Made by a program: the position numbers and the translations under genes. Below the pieces are notes generated by a model. That model did no database searches and was not told the origin of the DNA. It worked only from the letters and a program-made list of their open reading frames with translations. From the IMG/VR virus record IMGVR_UViG_3300032896_000426, positions 1 to 31,207 of that record: DNA of 31,207 nucleotides, one strand, 5' to 3'. Origin of the DNA: a virus. The first letter of the stretch is position 1. Every line of letters begins with the position of its first letter. Below are positions 14,685 through 21,813 of this stretch, in pieces.

Positions 14685-15140
14685 CTACGCCACCTCCGGG
14701 AGCACGTCGTTGATCTCGATCGGCACCGTGATGCTCATCGTGCGGAATTCCTTGTCGGCGAAGTTCACGTAGCCAGGTGCCGCGGACAGGCCAGGCAGCC
14801 TGATATCCCGCACCGTCTCGCCGAGCGTGAAGCCGCCCGCGAACGCGGCCATCAGCGAGCACGCCGCCGCGAGGACCTGCGGGTCCACCTTGTCCAGCGG
14901 CCGCCTGGCCGCCAGCGACCAGACATGCACCATCAGCGTCACCTCGAGGGAGATCGAGGCCAGCCCGGACGACGTCGGCTTCACCGGGCCCAGCGCGATC
15001 GAGCACGCCAGCCCCGTCGTCGGCGGGCCCTCCGGGTCGTGCCCGATCGTGGCGTCGAAGATGTGCAGCTGCTTGGCCATCGACCGGATCGCGCTAAACA
15101 GCGCCTCAGCGTCGGCGGCCGTGAAGTTGCTGCCGCTCAT
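14685..15140 (-). CDS. tail terminator/completion protein candidate
   Basis: The 151-residue product lies between the HK97 gp10-like neck gene and the tail tube, the standard position of the tail terminator that caps the tube and joins it to the head. It starts MSGSNFTAADAEALFSAIRSM, has an alternating beta core (LACSIALGP, ISLEVTLMVHVWSLAA) and ends in a strand pair (YVNFADKEFRTMSITVPIEI), matching the alpha/beta fold of terminators. The ATG at 15140 overlaps the upstream stop (ATGA). The assignment is positional and fold-based. Confidence 0.6.
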   Translation of the reverse strand: MSGSNFTAADAEALFSAIRSMAKQLHIFDATIGHDPEGPPTTGLACSIALGPVKPTSSGLASISLEVTLMVHVWSLAARRPLDKVDPQVLAAACSLMAAFAGGFTLGETVRDIRLPGLSAAPGYVNFADKEFRTMSITVPIEINDVLPEVA

Positions 15141-15544
15141 GCCGCACCGCCCATCTCGGCGAGGTACTTCTGCAGTACCTCCCCGATGCGCGGGCCGGCC
15201 TGCCTGCGCAGCCGCAGCCTCGTCCGGCGGAACGAGTGGTATCCCTTGAAACCGGTCGACTGATTCCGCTTGCTGTCGCCTTCCAGCCACGGCCACGCGT
15301 ACTGGCCCTCGCGGATGCCGCCCCGGATCACCCAGTTCGGCCCCTGCCCGACGATCTCCACGCCGCCCGCGGCCCGGCCGGTGCCGCCCCGCCCGGACTT
15401 GTCCATCCGCTGCGTGTCCAGCTTGATCCACGTCGCGCCGATCTCCGCCAGCTCGCGGGTTATCTCCGCGCAGAACCGGTCAGCCGCCTCCTGCGCGTGG
15501 CCGTCGAACAGCGGCCCGGACAGCGTGATGCGGGTCGTCGCCAT
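15137..15544 (-). CDS. HK97 gp10-like neck/head-tail joining protein
   Basis: This 135-residue protein has the HK97 gp10-like signature arrangement. An N-terminal helix (AQEAADRFCAEITRELAEIG) is followed by strands, a basic loop around WPWLEGDSKRNQ, a GYHSFRRTRLRLRRQ segment, and a C-terminal helix (AGPRIGEVLQKYLAEM). It probably forms part of the head-tail interface ring. The ATG at 15544 overlaps the upstream TGA, and its stop overlaps the next ATG. No conflicting motifs seen. Confidence is moderate because the family is very divergent. Confidence 0.65.
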   Translation of the reverse strand: MATTRITLSGPLFDGHAQEAADRFCAEITRELAEIGATWIKLDTQRMDKSGRGGTGRAAGGVEIVGQGPNWVIRGGIREGQYAWPWLEGDSKRNQSTGFKGYHSFRRTRLRLRRQAGPRIGEVLQKYLAEMGGAA

Positions 15545-15837
15545 CAGGCACGCCCCCCGGCAGCCATCGCGCAGCCATCGGGCGCACTGTGCGGCAGCCG
15601 CAGGCCGCAGCCTGGCACGTGCCCGGGCGCGGCCCTGCCGTCGCGCATCATCTCGCCGAGCAGCCCCGCCACCTGCTCCAGCTCCGGCCCGGCGACCCGC
15701 TGCACGTACACTTGCACGACATTGGCGGGGTCGACGTCGATGACGATCCGCGTGATCGTGTCCAGATCGCTGATGACCCCGGCCTCTTCGAGTGCCTTCG
15801 CGAACTGGACCGCCGGAAGCAAGCCGTTATACGCCAC
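15544..15837 (-). CDS. small head-tail region hypothetical protein
   Basis: The GTG at 15837 is chosen for its GGAAGGGG box about ten bases upstream and gives 97 residues starting VAYNGLLPAVQFAKALEEAG. A mixed core (DTITRIVIDVDPANVVQVYVQ) is followed by a helix (GPELEQVAGLLGEMM) and a disordered, Gly/Ala-rich tail with two cysteines. It overlaps the end of the connector gene by 11 bases. No family recognised. In the conserved gene order it lies among the head-completion and neck genes, so a small neck component is plausible. Confidence 0.6.
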   Translation of the reverse strand: MAYNGLLPAVQFAKALEEAGVISDLDTITRIVIDVDPANVVQVYVQRVAGPELEQVAGLLGEMMRDGRAAPGHVPGCGLRLPHSAPDGCAMAAGGRA

Positions 15838-16987
15838 GGATGCGCCCCTTCCTGCCGTGCCTGGTCCTGGCCTCGCCCCACTTGTCGGCCAGGCCCGCGC
15901 CCGGCGCCGGCCGCTCGCCCTCACCGGACCCGACCGTCCGCGCGTACGCGCAGCCCTCCTGCATCAGCTGGTTCTCGACCTCGGCGATGGACACGTCGCG
16001 GATCAGCTGCGGCACCCGGTGCCGGTACACGTCCGCGCCGGAGCTGTAGGTGGACGCGGTGGTGCCGAGCAGGCCGCGCAGCACCGAAAACTCGCGCATC
16101 GCGTAGATTTCCGCGTCCGAGTGAGTGGCCAGCATCGTGCCGCCGTAGGCCCGCCGCACCGTCGCTATCGAGTTCACGATCTGCTCGACGAGCATCTGCT
16201 CCTGGTCCAGGACGATCACCTCACCCGCGTTGAGCGACCCGGACCCCGTCCACTGCAGCGCGATGTCGTTGTCCTCCGCCGTCGTCACCCCGGAACCCGT
16301 CTGCGCCAGCCCGGTATCAGCCGCCGACACGTCGGTGATCAGCACCCGCTCGCCCGTGTAGGGCTGGATAGCGCCTGCGTGCGGGTCGGAGCCGGGGAAC
16401 GGGGCGTCGCCGCGGCCGTAGCCGAGCACGATCAGGTCACCCGGCGCGGCCGTCGACCCGTCCGACACGGTGACGGTCGTATCGTCGTCGCCGACGTCCG
16501 CCGCCAGCGTGCTGGCGTAGTCGGCGTCCGCCCCGTACCCCCACGTGCTGGTCAGCGCGATCGAGTACTGGGGGGTCTGCGCGTTCCCGCCGAACGCCGC
16601 GTTGCTCGAGCGGTCCAGTTCGATGCCCGGATAGCAGGGGATGCCCTTGCGCGGGTTGCTGTACTGCATCAAGAACACCTGGTCCAGCGGGATCGTCACC
16701 CCGCCGGTCACCAGCGCCGTCAGGCACACCAGGTCGTCGTCGTCCAGCCACAGCCGCCACGGGTCCGCGTACTGGCCGCCGCTGGTCCCGCCCTGATTCG
16801 GCCAGTCGTAATACCTGGTGTCATCGGACGGGTAGAAGACCCGCTTCATCTGGCCGTCGATGTTCTCCGCCGCGCTGATCGTCGCCCGGTCGATCGCCGA
16901 GTTCACGTCGATGCCGGGCGCGAAGTCCAGCGACCGCTGCGCCTCATACCGGTTGCTGTAGCCCGGGCGGTTGATGTAGATCGTCAC
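15827..16987 (-). CDS. head-tail connector/adaptor protein, enlarged
   Basis: This 386-residue protein lies in the connector position downstream of the capsid genes. The opening half (IYINRPGYSNRYEAQRSLD, AIDRATISAAENIDGQ, RYYDWP, WRLWLDDDDLVCLTAL) resembles adaptor proteins of the gp6/HK97 connector type seen in actinophages. The middle is strand-rich, and the end (VRRAYGGTMLATHSDAEIYA, RVPQLIRDVSIAEVENQLM) returns to helices. Typical connectors have about 100-180 residues, so this version carries a large extra domain (about 160-300). The GTG start at 16987 overlaps the upstream stop (GTGA). Role from order and the N-terminal pattern. Confidence 0.6.
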   Translation of the reverse strand: MTIYINRPGYSNRYEAQRSLDFAPGIDVNSAIDRATISAAENIDGQMKRVFYPSDDTRYYDWPNQGGTSGGQYADPWRLWLDDDDLVCLTALVTGGVTIPLDQVFLMQYSNPRKGIPCYPGIELDRSSNAAFGGNAQTPQYSIALTSTWGYGADADYASTLAADVGDDDTTVTVSDGSTAAPGDLIVLGYGRGDAPFPGSDPHAGAIQPYTGERVLITDVSAADTGLAQTGSGVTTAEDNDIALQWTGSGSLNAGEVIVLDQEQMLVEQIVNSIATVRRAYGGTMLATHSDAEIYAMREFSVLRGLLGTTASTYSSGADVYRHRVPQLIRDVSIAEVENQLMQEGCAYARTVGSGEGERPAPGAGLADKWGEARTRHGRKGRIRGV

Positions 16988-17313
16988 CGGGCATCACCGG
17001 CCGCGCCCTCAGCCGACACCCTGAGGACTTCCAGCCCGGAGGCGTGCGCCACCGGCTCGCCGGTGCCGATCATGAACATCTCCGGCACGGTCCACGTGGC
17101 CCGCTCGCTGCCCGACGCCTCAAGGGTCAGGTGGTGGCGTCCCGTGAATCGCCGGTGGACCGCGCTGCATCCATCGCAGCCGGCATCGGCACAGGTGATG
17201 TCCTCGATGTCAGACGGCGTGCTCACCTGCCACTTGTCGGCATCGAACACGAGCGTGGTGCCGTCGGGGATGTGCGCGTCGCCGCTATCCGTGACGATGA
17301 CCGTGATCTTCAT
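16984..17313 (-). CDS. small hypothetical protein in head-completion region
   Basis: The ATG at 17313 overlaps the upstream stop (ATGA) and yields 109 residues starting MKITVIVTDSGDAHIPDGTT. The protein is strand-rich with an acidic character and holds three cysteines (CADAGCDGC) that could bind a metal. Its C-terminus (GLEVLRVSAEGAAGDAR) overlaps the connector start. No family recognised. Precise coupling on both sides supports it as a real late gene, probably a minor head or neck component. Confidence 0.55.
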   Translation of the reverse strand: MKITVIVTDSGDAHIPDGTTLVFDADKWQVSTPSDIEDITCADAGCDGCSAVHRRFTGRHHLTLEASGSERATWTVPEMFMIGTGEPVAHASGLEVLRVSAEGAAGDAR

Positions 17314-17978
17314 GACCAGCTCACCGCCCACGCCTCGTCGATCCGGCACGGCCACGGCGACCAGAGGCCGCCCCACGACCACCAGCCGTCAGGCGTCGCC
17401 AGCACCGCATGCGGGCCGGGCCGGTCCACGCCTAGGATCAGGCCATGGACGGACGGACGATCGCCGACGAGGCCGCCGAGCGCCTGGAGTTGCGCGGCAT
17501 CACCCCGGAACAGGTGCTCACCGATCCGTTCGCCGAGCTGGAGTTCTGCCAGGTCGTCACTCAGATCTGCGAAGACCTGCTCATCCAGCGGGGAGTGGAC
17601 CCGGACACCGGCCAGCCCGGACCGGGCGGTAGCCGCTAGCGCCTCTCCGATCGTCACTCCCTCCTGCCGCGCGCCCGCCAGCGTCCACACCTGTCCAACC
17701 TCGTCCTCGTGCACCCGCTGGCCGACCAGCCGCAGCGACTGGGCTACCGCCTCGAACGCGCACACCGGCAGCACATCGCCGATCGCGAACGACCGCGGCT
17801 TCGCGTGCGCGGCGGGCTTCGCCACGGTCGTGACCGTCGTCGTGACCGTCGTTTTCGTCGTCACCGTGGACGTCGCCGTGCTGCGCTTGATCGTGGTCGT
17901 GTGCTTGGTCGTGGTCGTGTGCTTGCCCGTCGCCGAATGCTTGGCGCTGGAAGTCCACGTGGCCGCCTTCGCGCTCAC
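17310..17978 (-). CDS. protein with Thr/Lys-rich N-terminus and papain-like-fold candidate domain
   Basis: The GTG at 17978 (GTGA overlap upstream) gives 222 residues. Residues 10-55 are a low-complexity Thr/Lys/Val tract built from near-repeats (KHTTT, TVTT). From about 66 on, IGDVLPVCAFEAVAQSLRL places a Cys (C73) at the head of a helix, and GPHAVLATPDGWWSWG places a His (H190) on a strand, the geometry of C39/papain-like peptidase folds. No activity is proven. Residues about 114-178, between the two, are the reverse complement of a coding-like plus-strand ORF (17445-17639) and look like an insertion relative to the usual spacing. If functional it could process a structural or host protein; this is inference. 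Confidence 0.55.
   Translation of the reverse strand: MSAKAATWTSSAKHSATGKHTTTTKHTTTIKRSTATSTVTTKTTVTTTVTTVAKPAAHAKPRSFAIGDVLPVCAFEAVAQSLRLVGQRVHEDEVGQVWTLAGARQEGVTIGEALAATARSGLAGVRVHSPLDEQVFADLSDDLAELQLGERIGEHLFRGDAAQLQALGGLVGDRPSVHGLILGVDRPGPHAVLATPDGWWSWGGLWSPWPCRIDEAWAVSWS
17433..17438 (+). promoter_or_regulatory. TAGGAT -10 element, leaderless-type promoter
   Basis: TAGGAT at 17433-17438 matches the actinobacterial -10 consensus. It ends six bases before the ATG at 17445, a spacing that places the transcription start on the A of the ATG, as in leaderless genes. The -35 region has no clear TTG motif. It lies antisense inside the minus-strand gene at 17310-17978. Confidence 0.4.
17445..17639 (+). 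CDS. possible antisense-encoded small protein
   Basis: This plus-strand ORF lies wholly inside the minus-strand gene 17310-17978. Its 64 residues read like a genuine helical protein (IADEAAERLELRGITPEQVL, FCQVVTQICEDLLIQRGVDP) rather than a shadow. Third-position GC is about 87% (8 of 63 sense codons end in A/T), while the opposing gene's third positions over the same stretch are only about 75% G/C. A TAGGAT -10 element sits at leaderless distance. The simplest reading is a nested antisense gene or an insertion that kept the host frame open. Alternatively it is chance. Function unknown. Confidence 0.4.
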   Translation: MDGRTIADEAAERLELRGITPEQVLTDPFAELEFCQVVTQICEDLLIQRGVDPDTGQPGPGGSR

Positions 17979-18214
17979 CCGGCACGCCCCCTGCCGAGCC
18001 GCACCGGCGCAACCCAGTCGCGCGGGTACTGCCAGCCGCAGTACTTGCAGTACAGTTCCATGGTCGCGCCCGACGGCCGGTTCGGCGGCGGGCTGAGCGG
18101 CTCGCCGTCGTTCGGGCACGCGAGCGGCGGCCGCGACACGAACGCCTCGAACTCCTGATCGGACTGCTTCAGGACGCTGTCCAGGCCCCACCAGGACCCG
18201 GTCTGCTCGCTGAT
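17975..18214 (-). CDS. zinc-ribbon protein with apparent ATC start
   Basis: The frame encodes SEQTGSWWGLDSVLKQ, then PPLACPNDGEPLSPPPN and MELYCKYCGWQYPRDWV. The C-x2-DGEPL and CKYCGWQYPRD segments define a small two-part zinc ribbon I know from actinophage structural operons. The helical SWWGLDS start belongs to the family, but no ATG, GTG or TTG precedes it. An ATC at 18214 lies a few bases after GGTGAGG and is the best start; the next canonical start is a GTG at 18139 (VSRPPLACP), which would cut that helix. The stop overlaps the next GTG (GTGA). Role unknown, probably structural. Confidence 0.6.
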   Translation of the reverse strand: MSEQTGSWWGLDSVLKQSDQEFEAFVSRPPLACPNDGEPLSPPPNRPSGATMELYCKYCGWQYPRDWVAPVRLGRGRAG

Positions 18215-18230
18215 GGCGCCTCACCGCCCC

Positions 18231-18701
18231 TCAGCTGCCCGCCGCGGGCGGCGGCGTGCGCCGCGGCGGCCGCGACACCGCAGGTGCCACGGCAGGCTCA
18301 GGAGGTGCCTCCGGCTCCGGCGGCGCCGCGCCGTCCGTCTGTGCGGGCCCCGGGTCGGCATTCGGGTCGCTAAGGGGCTCCGGCGTGGCGTACTCGCCGG
18401 GCGGCAGCTGCTCAACCTGCTGCGGCGCCGGAGCGCCCTCCGGCGCCTCGTTGCCCACCGGCGGCGACATGGTGCCGTCGGCCGGGTGCTCGACGCCCTC
18501 CACCGGCACGCCGGTACCCGGGTGCACCTGCGCGCCGGCCGGCTCCCGGCGCGCGTCCGCCTCATACGACACCACGCCCTGCCTGTTGATCTTCGGCACC
18601 TGCTCCGCCTCCTCCACATGGTTCGTGCCGCGGCACTCCGGGCAGCACGGCGCGCCAGGCGCCCACTGCGCCCCGCACGCCGCGCACCGCCAGGCAGCCA
18701 C
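18231..18701 (-). CDS. zinc-ribbon protein with Pro-rich C-terminus
   Basis: The GTG at 18701 gives 156 residues beginning VAAWRCAACGAQWAPGAPCC. CAAC and CPEC pairs form a rubredoxin-like zinc ribbon at residues about 6-25. The rest is a Pro/Glu/Ala-rich, probably disordered tail (EAPEGAPAPQQVEQLPPGEY, PPEPEAPPEPAVAPAV). Such linkers are common in capsid-associated or scaffolding-like proteins. It lies immediately downstream of the decoration gene and just before the next zinc-ribbon gene. Function unknown; a capsid-surface or assembly accessory is plausible. Confidence 0.6.
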   Translation of the reverse strand: MAAWRCAACGAQWAPGAPCCPECRGTNHVEEAEQVPKINRQGVVSYEADARREPAGAQVHPGTGVPVEGVEHPADGTMSPPVGNEAPEGAPAPQQVEQLPPGEYATPEPLSDPNADPGPAQTDGAAPPEPEAPPEPAVAPAVSRPPRRTPPPAAGS

Positions 18702-18703
18702 CG

Positions 18704-19147
18704 TCAGGAACTCGCGCCCGTCAGCGGCAGCAGGTTCGCCGGGGTCCGCTGCACCGCCAGGTCGTGCACGATCGCCATCACCGTCGCCGTGCCCGACCCC
18801 GACGCCGTCAGCGACACGTAGTTCGCGCCCGCGGGCAGGTCGCTGGAGTCGACGTAGACCGTCGCCGACGACCCGGCCGCCACCGTGAACGTGTCCGCCG
18901 CCGCCTGCGTCTCCGTCGTCCAGCCGTCCGCGCCCGACTGCGACGCGTTCACGTACCACTGGGTGATCGTCGCCAGGACCGACGGCGACCCGGCCTCGCC
19001 CGACGCCGACTTCAGGGTGAACGTCTCGGTGTCCGTCGTCGCCGTCACCACGAACGTGACGCCTGCCGCGTTCTCCAGCGCGATCAGCGTGCCGCCCGCC
19101 ACGGGAACGACGTCGAACAGGCGCCCGTGTCCCTCCATACCAGCCAT
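18704..19147 (-). CDS. capsid decoration-type protein
   Basis: The 147-residue product follows the capsid genes directly. It is a strand-rich Gly/Thr/Ser/Val protein (LFDVVPVAGGTLIALENAAG, TFVVTATTDTETFTLKSASG, YVDSSDLPAGANYVSLTASG) of the type found as head decoration or stabilisation subunits. There are no cysteines or membrane segments. The ATG at 19147 is preceded by AGGAG with about eight bases of spacing. Position and composition support decoration; the family is not identified with certainty. Confidence 0.6.
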   Translation of the reverse strand: MAGMEGHGRLFDVVPVAGGTLIALENAAGVTFVVTATTDTETFTLKSASGEAGSPSVLATITQWYVNASQSGADGWTTETQAAADTFTVAAGSSATVYVDSSDLPAGANYVSLTASGSGTATVMAIVHDLAVQRTPANLLPLTGASS

Positions 19148-19158
19148 GTGATGTTCTC

Positions 19159-20289
19159 CTAACTTGCCTTCGGGCCCAGCACCACGACCGGGCTCACCGT
19201 GCTGCTGTCACTGCTGTTCTCCGGGGTCACCGGTCCCGGAACGAAATACCGGCCATCCACGCGTGCCCGGAACCGGTAGTTAGTGACGTCCTGGACGAAC
19301 CCGGAGCCGCGTCCGGAACGGTCCACCGTCAGCTCCATCCGGTCACCGATCAGGTAATTCCGGAAATCGGCCAGCGCGATATCCCCGGTGTCGCCGAGCG
19401 CCGGTGAATGGTCGGAAACGAACGCGGGCAGCCCGAGAATCGACGGGCCGGTGTCGTGGCCGTCGCCCAGGTTCAGCCACGGGGGCAGCGCCGCCGGGGC
19501 ACCGGCCGTCGCCGCCGAGCCGCCCGGCACCAGGTACGCCTGCAGGACATCGGTCAGCACCGACTCCGACACCAGCCAGCCGATATCGGTGACGCCCGCC
19601 TGCAGCCCCGCCGCGAGCGCCGCCGGGTGAAGCGCGCTGGCCATGCCGGCGATGTCCGCCGACCCCACCGCGCCGGACGCGGCCCGGGCTACCGTCACCG
19701 CGCAGCCGGCGTTCAGCACTCCCTGAGGCTGTCCCGCCCCCGTGCCGCTGATGAAGTAGTCCTCCTCCGCCCAGCTGTAGCCGAGCGCCACCACGCGGGA
19801 GAAGAAGTCGCCGAGCGCCCCGGCCGCGTCGGAATCCAGCTCATCCGGCACCCCGACGAAGGCCGCCAGCTTGTTCGCCTCCAGCAGCACCCGGCCGAAT
19901 GACGGGCTGGACGACGGGATCGACGCGTCATTCTCGGTGAACGCGAACGTGAGGCCGCCGAGCGCCTGGCTGCCGGAATCCTGGGTGGCATTGTCCAGGA
20001 CAGGCACGCCGAGGCGCAGCGACCCCATCGGCAGCACCATCGCCCGCGGCCGGATGACCGCGGGCGTGACGTACGCCATCACCTGGGCGCGCAGCTGCTC
20101 GGGCACCAGGAAACCGCCCTCGGACGGGACGCGTTCCGTCCAGGCGTTCATGATGAACTGCCGCGCCGACGCGTCTTGCTGGTCGTAGACCGCCGCCAGG
20201 AACGCATGCCAGGACCGGGCCCACGGCTGGCCGTCCAGCCGCGCGCCCGGGGCGTCCGCCCTGTAATGCGGCGAGTCGCGCAGATTCAT
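19159..20289 (-). CDS. HK97-type major capsid protein, short paralogue
   Basis: At 376 residues this has the HK97 capsid fold: SEGGFLVPEQLR at the start of the core, LPMGSLRLGVPVLD, ANKLAAFVGVPDELDSD in the spine region, EDYFISGTGAGQPQGVLNAG, and NYLIGDRMEL plus FRARVDGRYF at the C-terminal end. The N-terminal region is only about 50 residues and lacks a delta (scaffold) domain. It aligns end to end with the 505-residue paralogue immediately upstream, and only six bases separate the genes. It could form pentamers or another specialised position in the shell. The ATG at 20289 is the obvious start. Confidence 0.88.
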   Translation of the reverse strand: MNLRDSPHYRADAPGARLDGQPWARSWHAFLAAVYDQQDASARQFIMNAWTERVPSEGGFLVPEQLRAQVMAYVTPAVIRPRAMVLPMGSLRLGVPVLDNATQDSGSQALGGLTFAFTENDASIPSSSPSFGRVLLEANKLAAFVGVPDELDSDAAGALGDFFSRVVALGYSWAEEDYFISGTGAGQPQGVLNAGCAVTVARAASGAVGSADIAGMASALHPAALAAGLQAGVTDIGWLVSESVLTDVLQAYLVPGGSAATAGAPAALPPWLNLGDGHDTGPSILGLPAFVSDHSPALGDTGDIALADFRNYLIGDRMELTVDRSGRGSGFVQDVTNYRFRARVDGRYFVPGPVTPENSSDSSTVSPVVVLGPKAS

Positions 20290-20295
20290 CTCCGG

Positions 20296-21813
20296 TCAGG
20301 AGCCCGTGGTGGTGTCGAGCAGGACGTACGGCGACAGGGTGTTCTCCGATTCGTTCGCCGGGGTGATCGCCGACTGCACCCACGGGCGGCCGTCGAGCCG
20401 CTCAATGACCCGGTAGGCGACCATGTCGTCCTGAAACTTGTACTCGGCAGAGCTGGCCACCTGCATTGCCTGCCGGTCGCCGACCAGGTACTTGGACAGG
20501 TCGTAGAGCCCGAGCGACCCGGCCTGCGTGGTGCTGCTGATCGACGGCACCTTTTCGGAGATGATCCCGGGACGGCCGAACAGGGTGAACGTCCGGCCGT
20601 CCTCGATGCCGCCCGGCGCGCCGTCGATCGCCGACATGCCCGGCAGGAACACCGGAGGCGCGATCGCCGTGCCGCCCGGTGCCACGTTCAGCTGCGCCAG
20701 CTGCGGGATCGTGTCCGGCGCGGCCAGCCACACCGATTTCTTCAGCGACCCGGGCCACATCCGGGAGAACACCGCCGCGATGTCCGCGAACACGATCTCG
20801 TGCGCGGTCGCCGACGACTGCGCCACCGTGACCGCCCCCGGCGCGTTGACCAGGCCGAGCGGCTGGTTGACGCCGTCGCCGGTGATGAACGCCAGGTCGC
20901 GGAAGAAAGCCAGTGCCTGCGGGAAGAACGTGTTGAACCACACGTCCATCGCCGTCACCGAGTCCTGCAGCAGCTCATTCGGGATCTCGGTGTAGGCGGT
21001 GAGCTTGTTCGCGATCAGGACGAGGCGGGAAAACGACGGCGCCGACGTGCTCAGCGCCGCGCCCTCAGCCGTCCACGCGGCGGAAACGCCGCCGAAGACG
21101 CTGCCCACGTGGGTCGTGTCGTCGATCGTGGGCAGCGGCACCCGCAGGCTGTCCATCGGGATCGTGGTCGCCTGCCCGCTGACCACCGACTCCTCAAGCG
21201 TCAGCGCCAGGATCGTCGACCTGAGCGTCTCCGGGACGAGAAAGCCGCCCTCGGCGGGAATCCGCTCGGACATGCCCGCATTCCGGATCTGCAGCGTGTT
21301 CGCGATCTTCGCCTTGAGCGCCAGCAGCCTGGCGGCAAGCTCGCTGTTGCCGTCCCTGGCCGCGACCGCCTCCCCCTTCAGGGTCGCCCAGATGAACTCG
21401 CGCAGGCTGTCGCCGTACTCGGCGTCCTCCAGCTCGGCGCCCATCGCCGTCGCGCTGAACAGGTGATGCTGCTCGAACACCGCCGCCGCGTTCCGCAGCC
21501 GCGACCTCGACAGCGCCTGCTGCCTCTTCTGGCCGCCGAACGCCGCAGCCGCGCCCGGATGCCAGCCCTCTGGCGGCCGCGCGCCGAACCGGTCGGCCTG
21601 GTCGCGCATGAAACCCTGCAGGCCCGCCTGGACCTGCTCGTCAAACTGCTTCCGCAGGTCCCCGCCGTCCGCAGTGCCGGCGAACTTCTCGACGTAGTTC
21701 CTGACCAGGCCGGGGAACGAGCCGTCCTCAAGCACCGCCTTCAGCCGGGGCTTGTCATGGAACAGCTCTTCGAGCTCGTCTGGGGCCTGCGGGGTGGCCG
21801 CTGGGGTTGTCAC
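20296..21813 (-). CDS. HK97-type major capsid protein, long paralogue with delta-like domain
   Basis: The 505-residue protein carries a helical N-terminal region of about 170 residues (KPRLKAVLEDGSFPGLVRNY, helices to about 170), probably the delta or scaffolding domain removed by the prohead protease. The HK97 core follows from about 185: AEGGFLVPETLRSTIL, PMDSLRVPLPTIDD, ANKLTAYTEIPNELLQDS, DLAFITGDGVNQPLGLVNAP, SKYLVGDRQAMQ and AYRVIERLDGRPW. The GTG at 21813 overlaps the protease stop (GTGA). With the protease just upstream this is the main shell protein, probably the hexamer former. Confidence 0.9.
   Translation of the reverse strand: MTTPAATPQAPDELEELFHDKPRLKAVLEDGSFPGLVRNYVEKFAGTADGGDLRKQFDEQVQAGLQGFMRDQADRFGARPPEGWHPGAAAAFGGQKRQQALSRSRLRNAAAVFEQHHLFSATAMGAELEDAEYGDSLREFIWATLKGEAVAARDGNSELAARLLALKAKIANTLQIRNAGMSERIPAEGGFLVPETLRSTILALTLEESVVSGQATTIPMDSLRVPLPTIDDTTHVGSVFGGVSAAWTAEGAALSTSAPSFSRLVLIANKLTAYTEIPNELLQDSVTAMDVWFNTFFPQALAFFRDLAFITGDGVNQPLGLVNAPGAVTVAQSSATAHEIVFADIAAVFSRMWPGSLKKSVWLAAPDTIPQLAQLNVAPGGTAIAPPVFLPGMSAIDGAPGGIEDGRTFTLFGRPGIISEKVPSISSTTQAGSLGLYDLSKYLVGDRQAMQVASSAEYKFQDDMVAYRVIERLDGRPWVQSAITPANESENTLSPYVLLDTTTGS

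Noticed and set aside
15236-17632. 798-codon plus-strand open frame across the connector genes
   Set aside because: It is a shadow of several minus-strand genes, with Arg/His/Pro-rich low-information protein and no independent signals.
17820-17950. Possible CRISPR or tandem-repeat array in the GTCGTGACCGTC-rich stretch
   Set aside because: The repeats are imperfect, lack spacers and encode a Thr/Lys/Val tract in frame with the minus gene.
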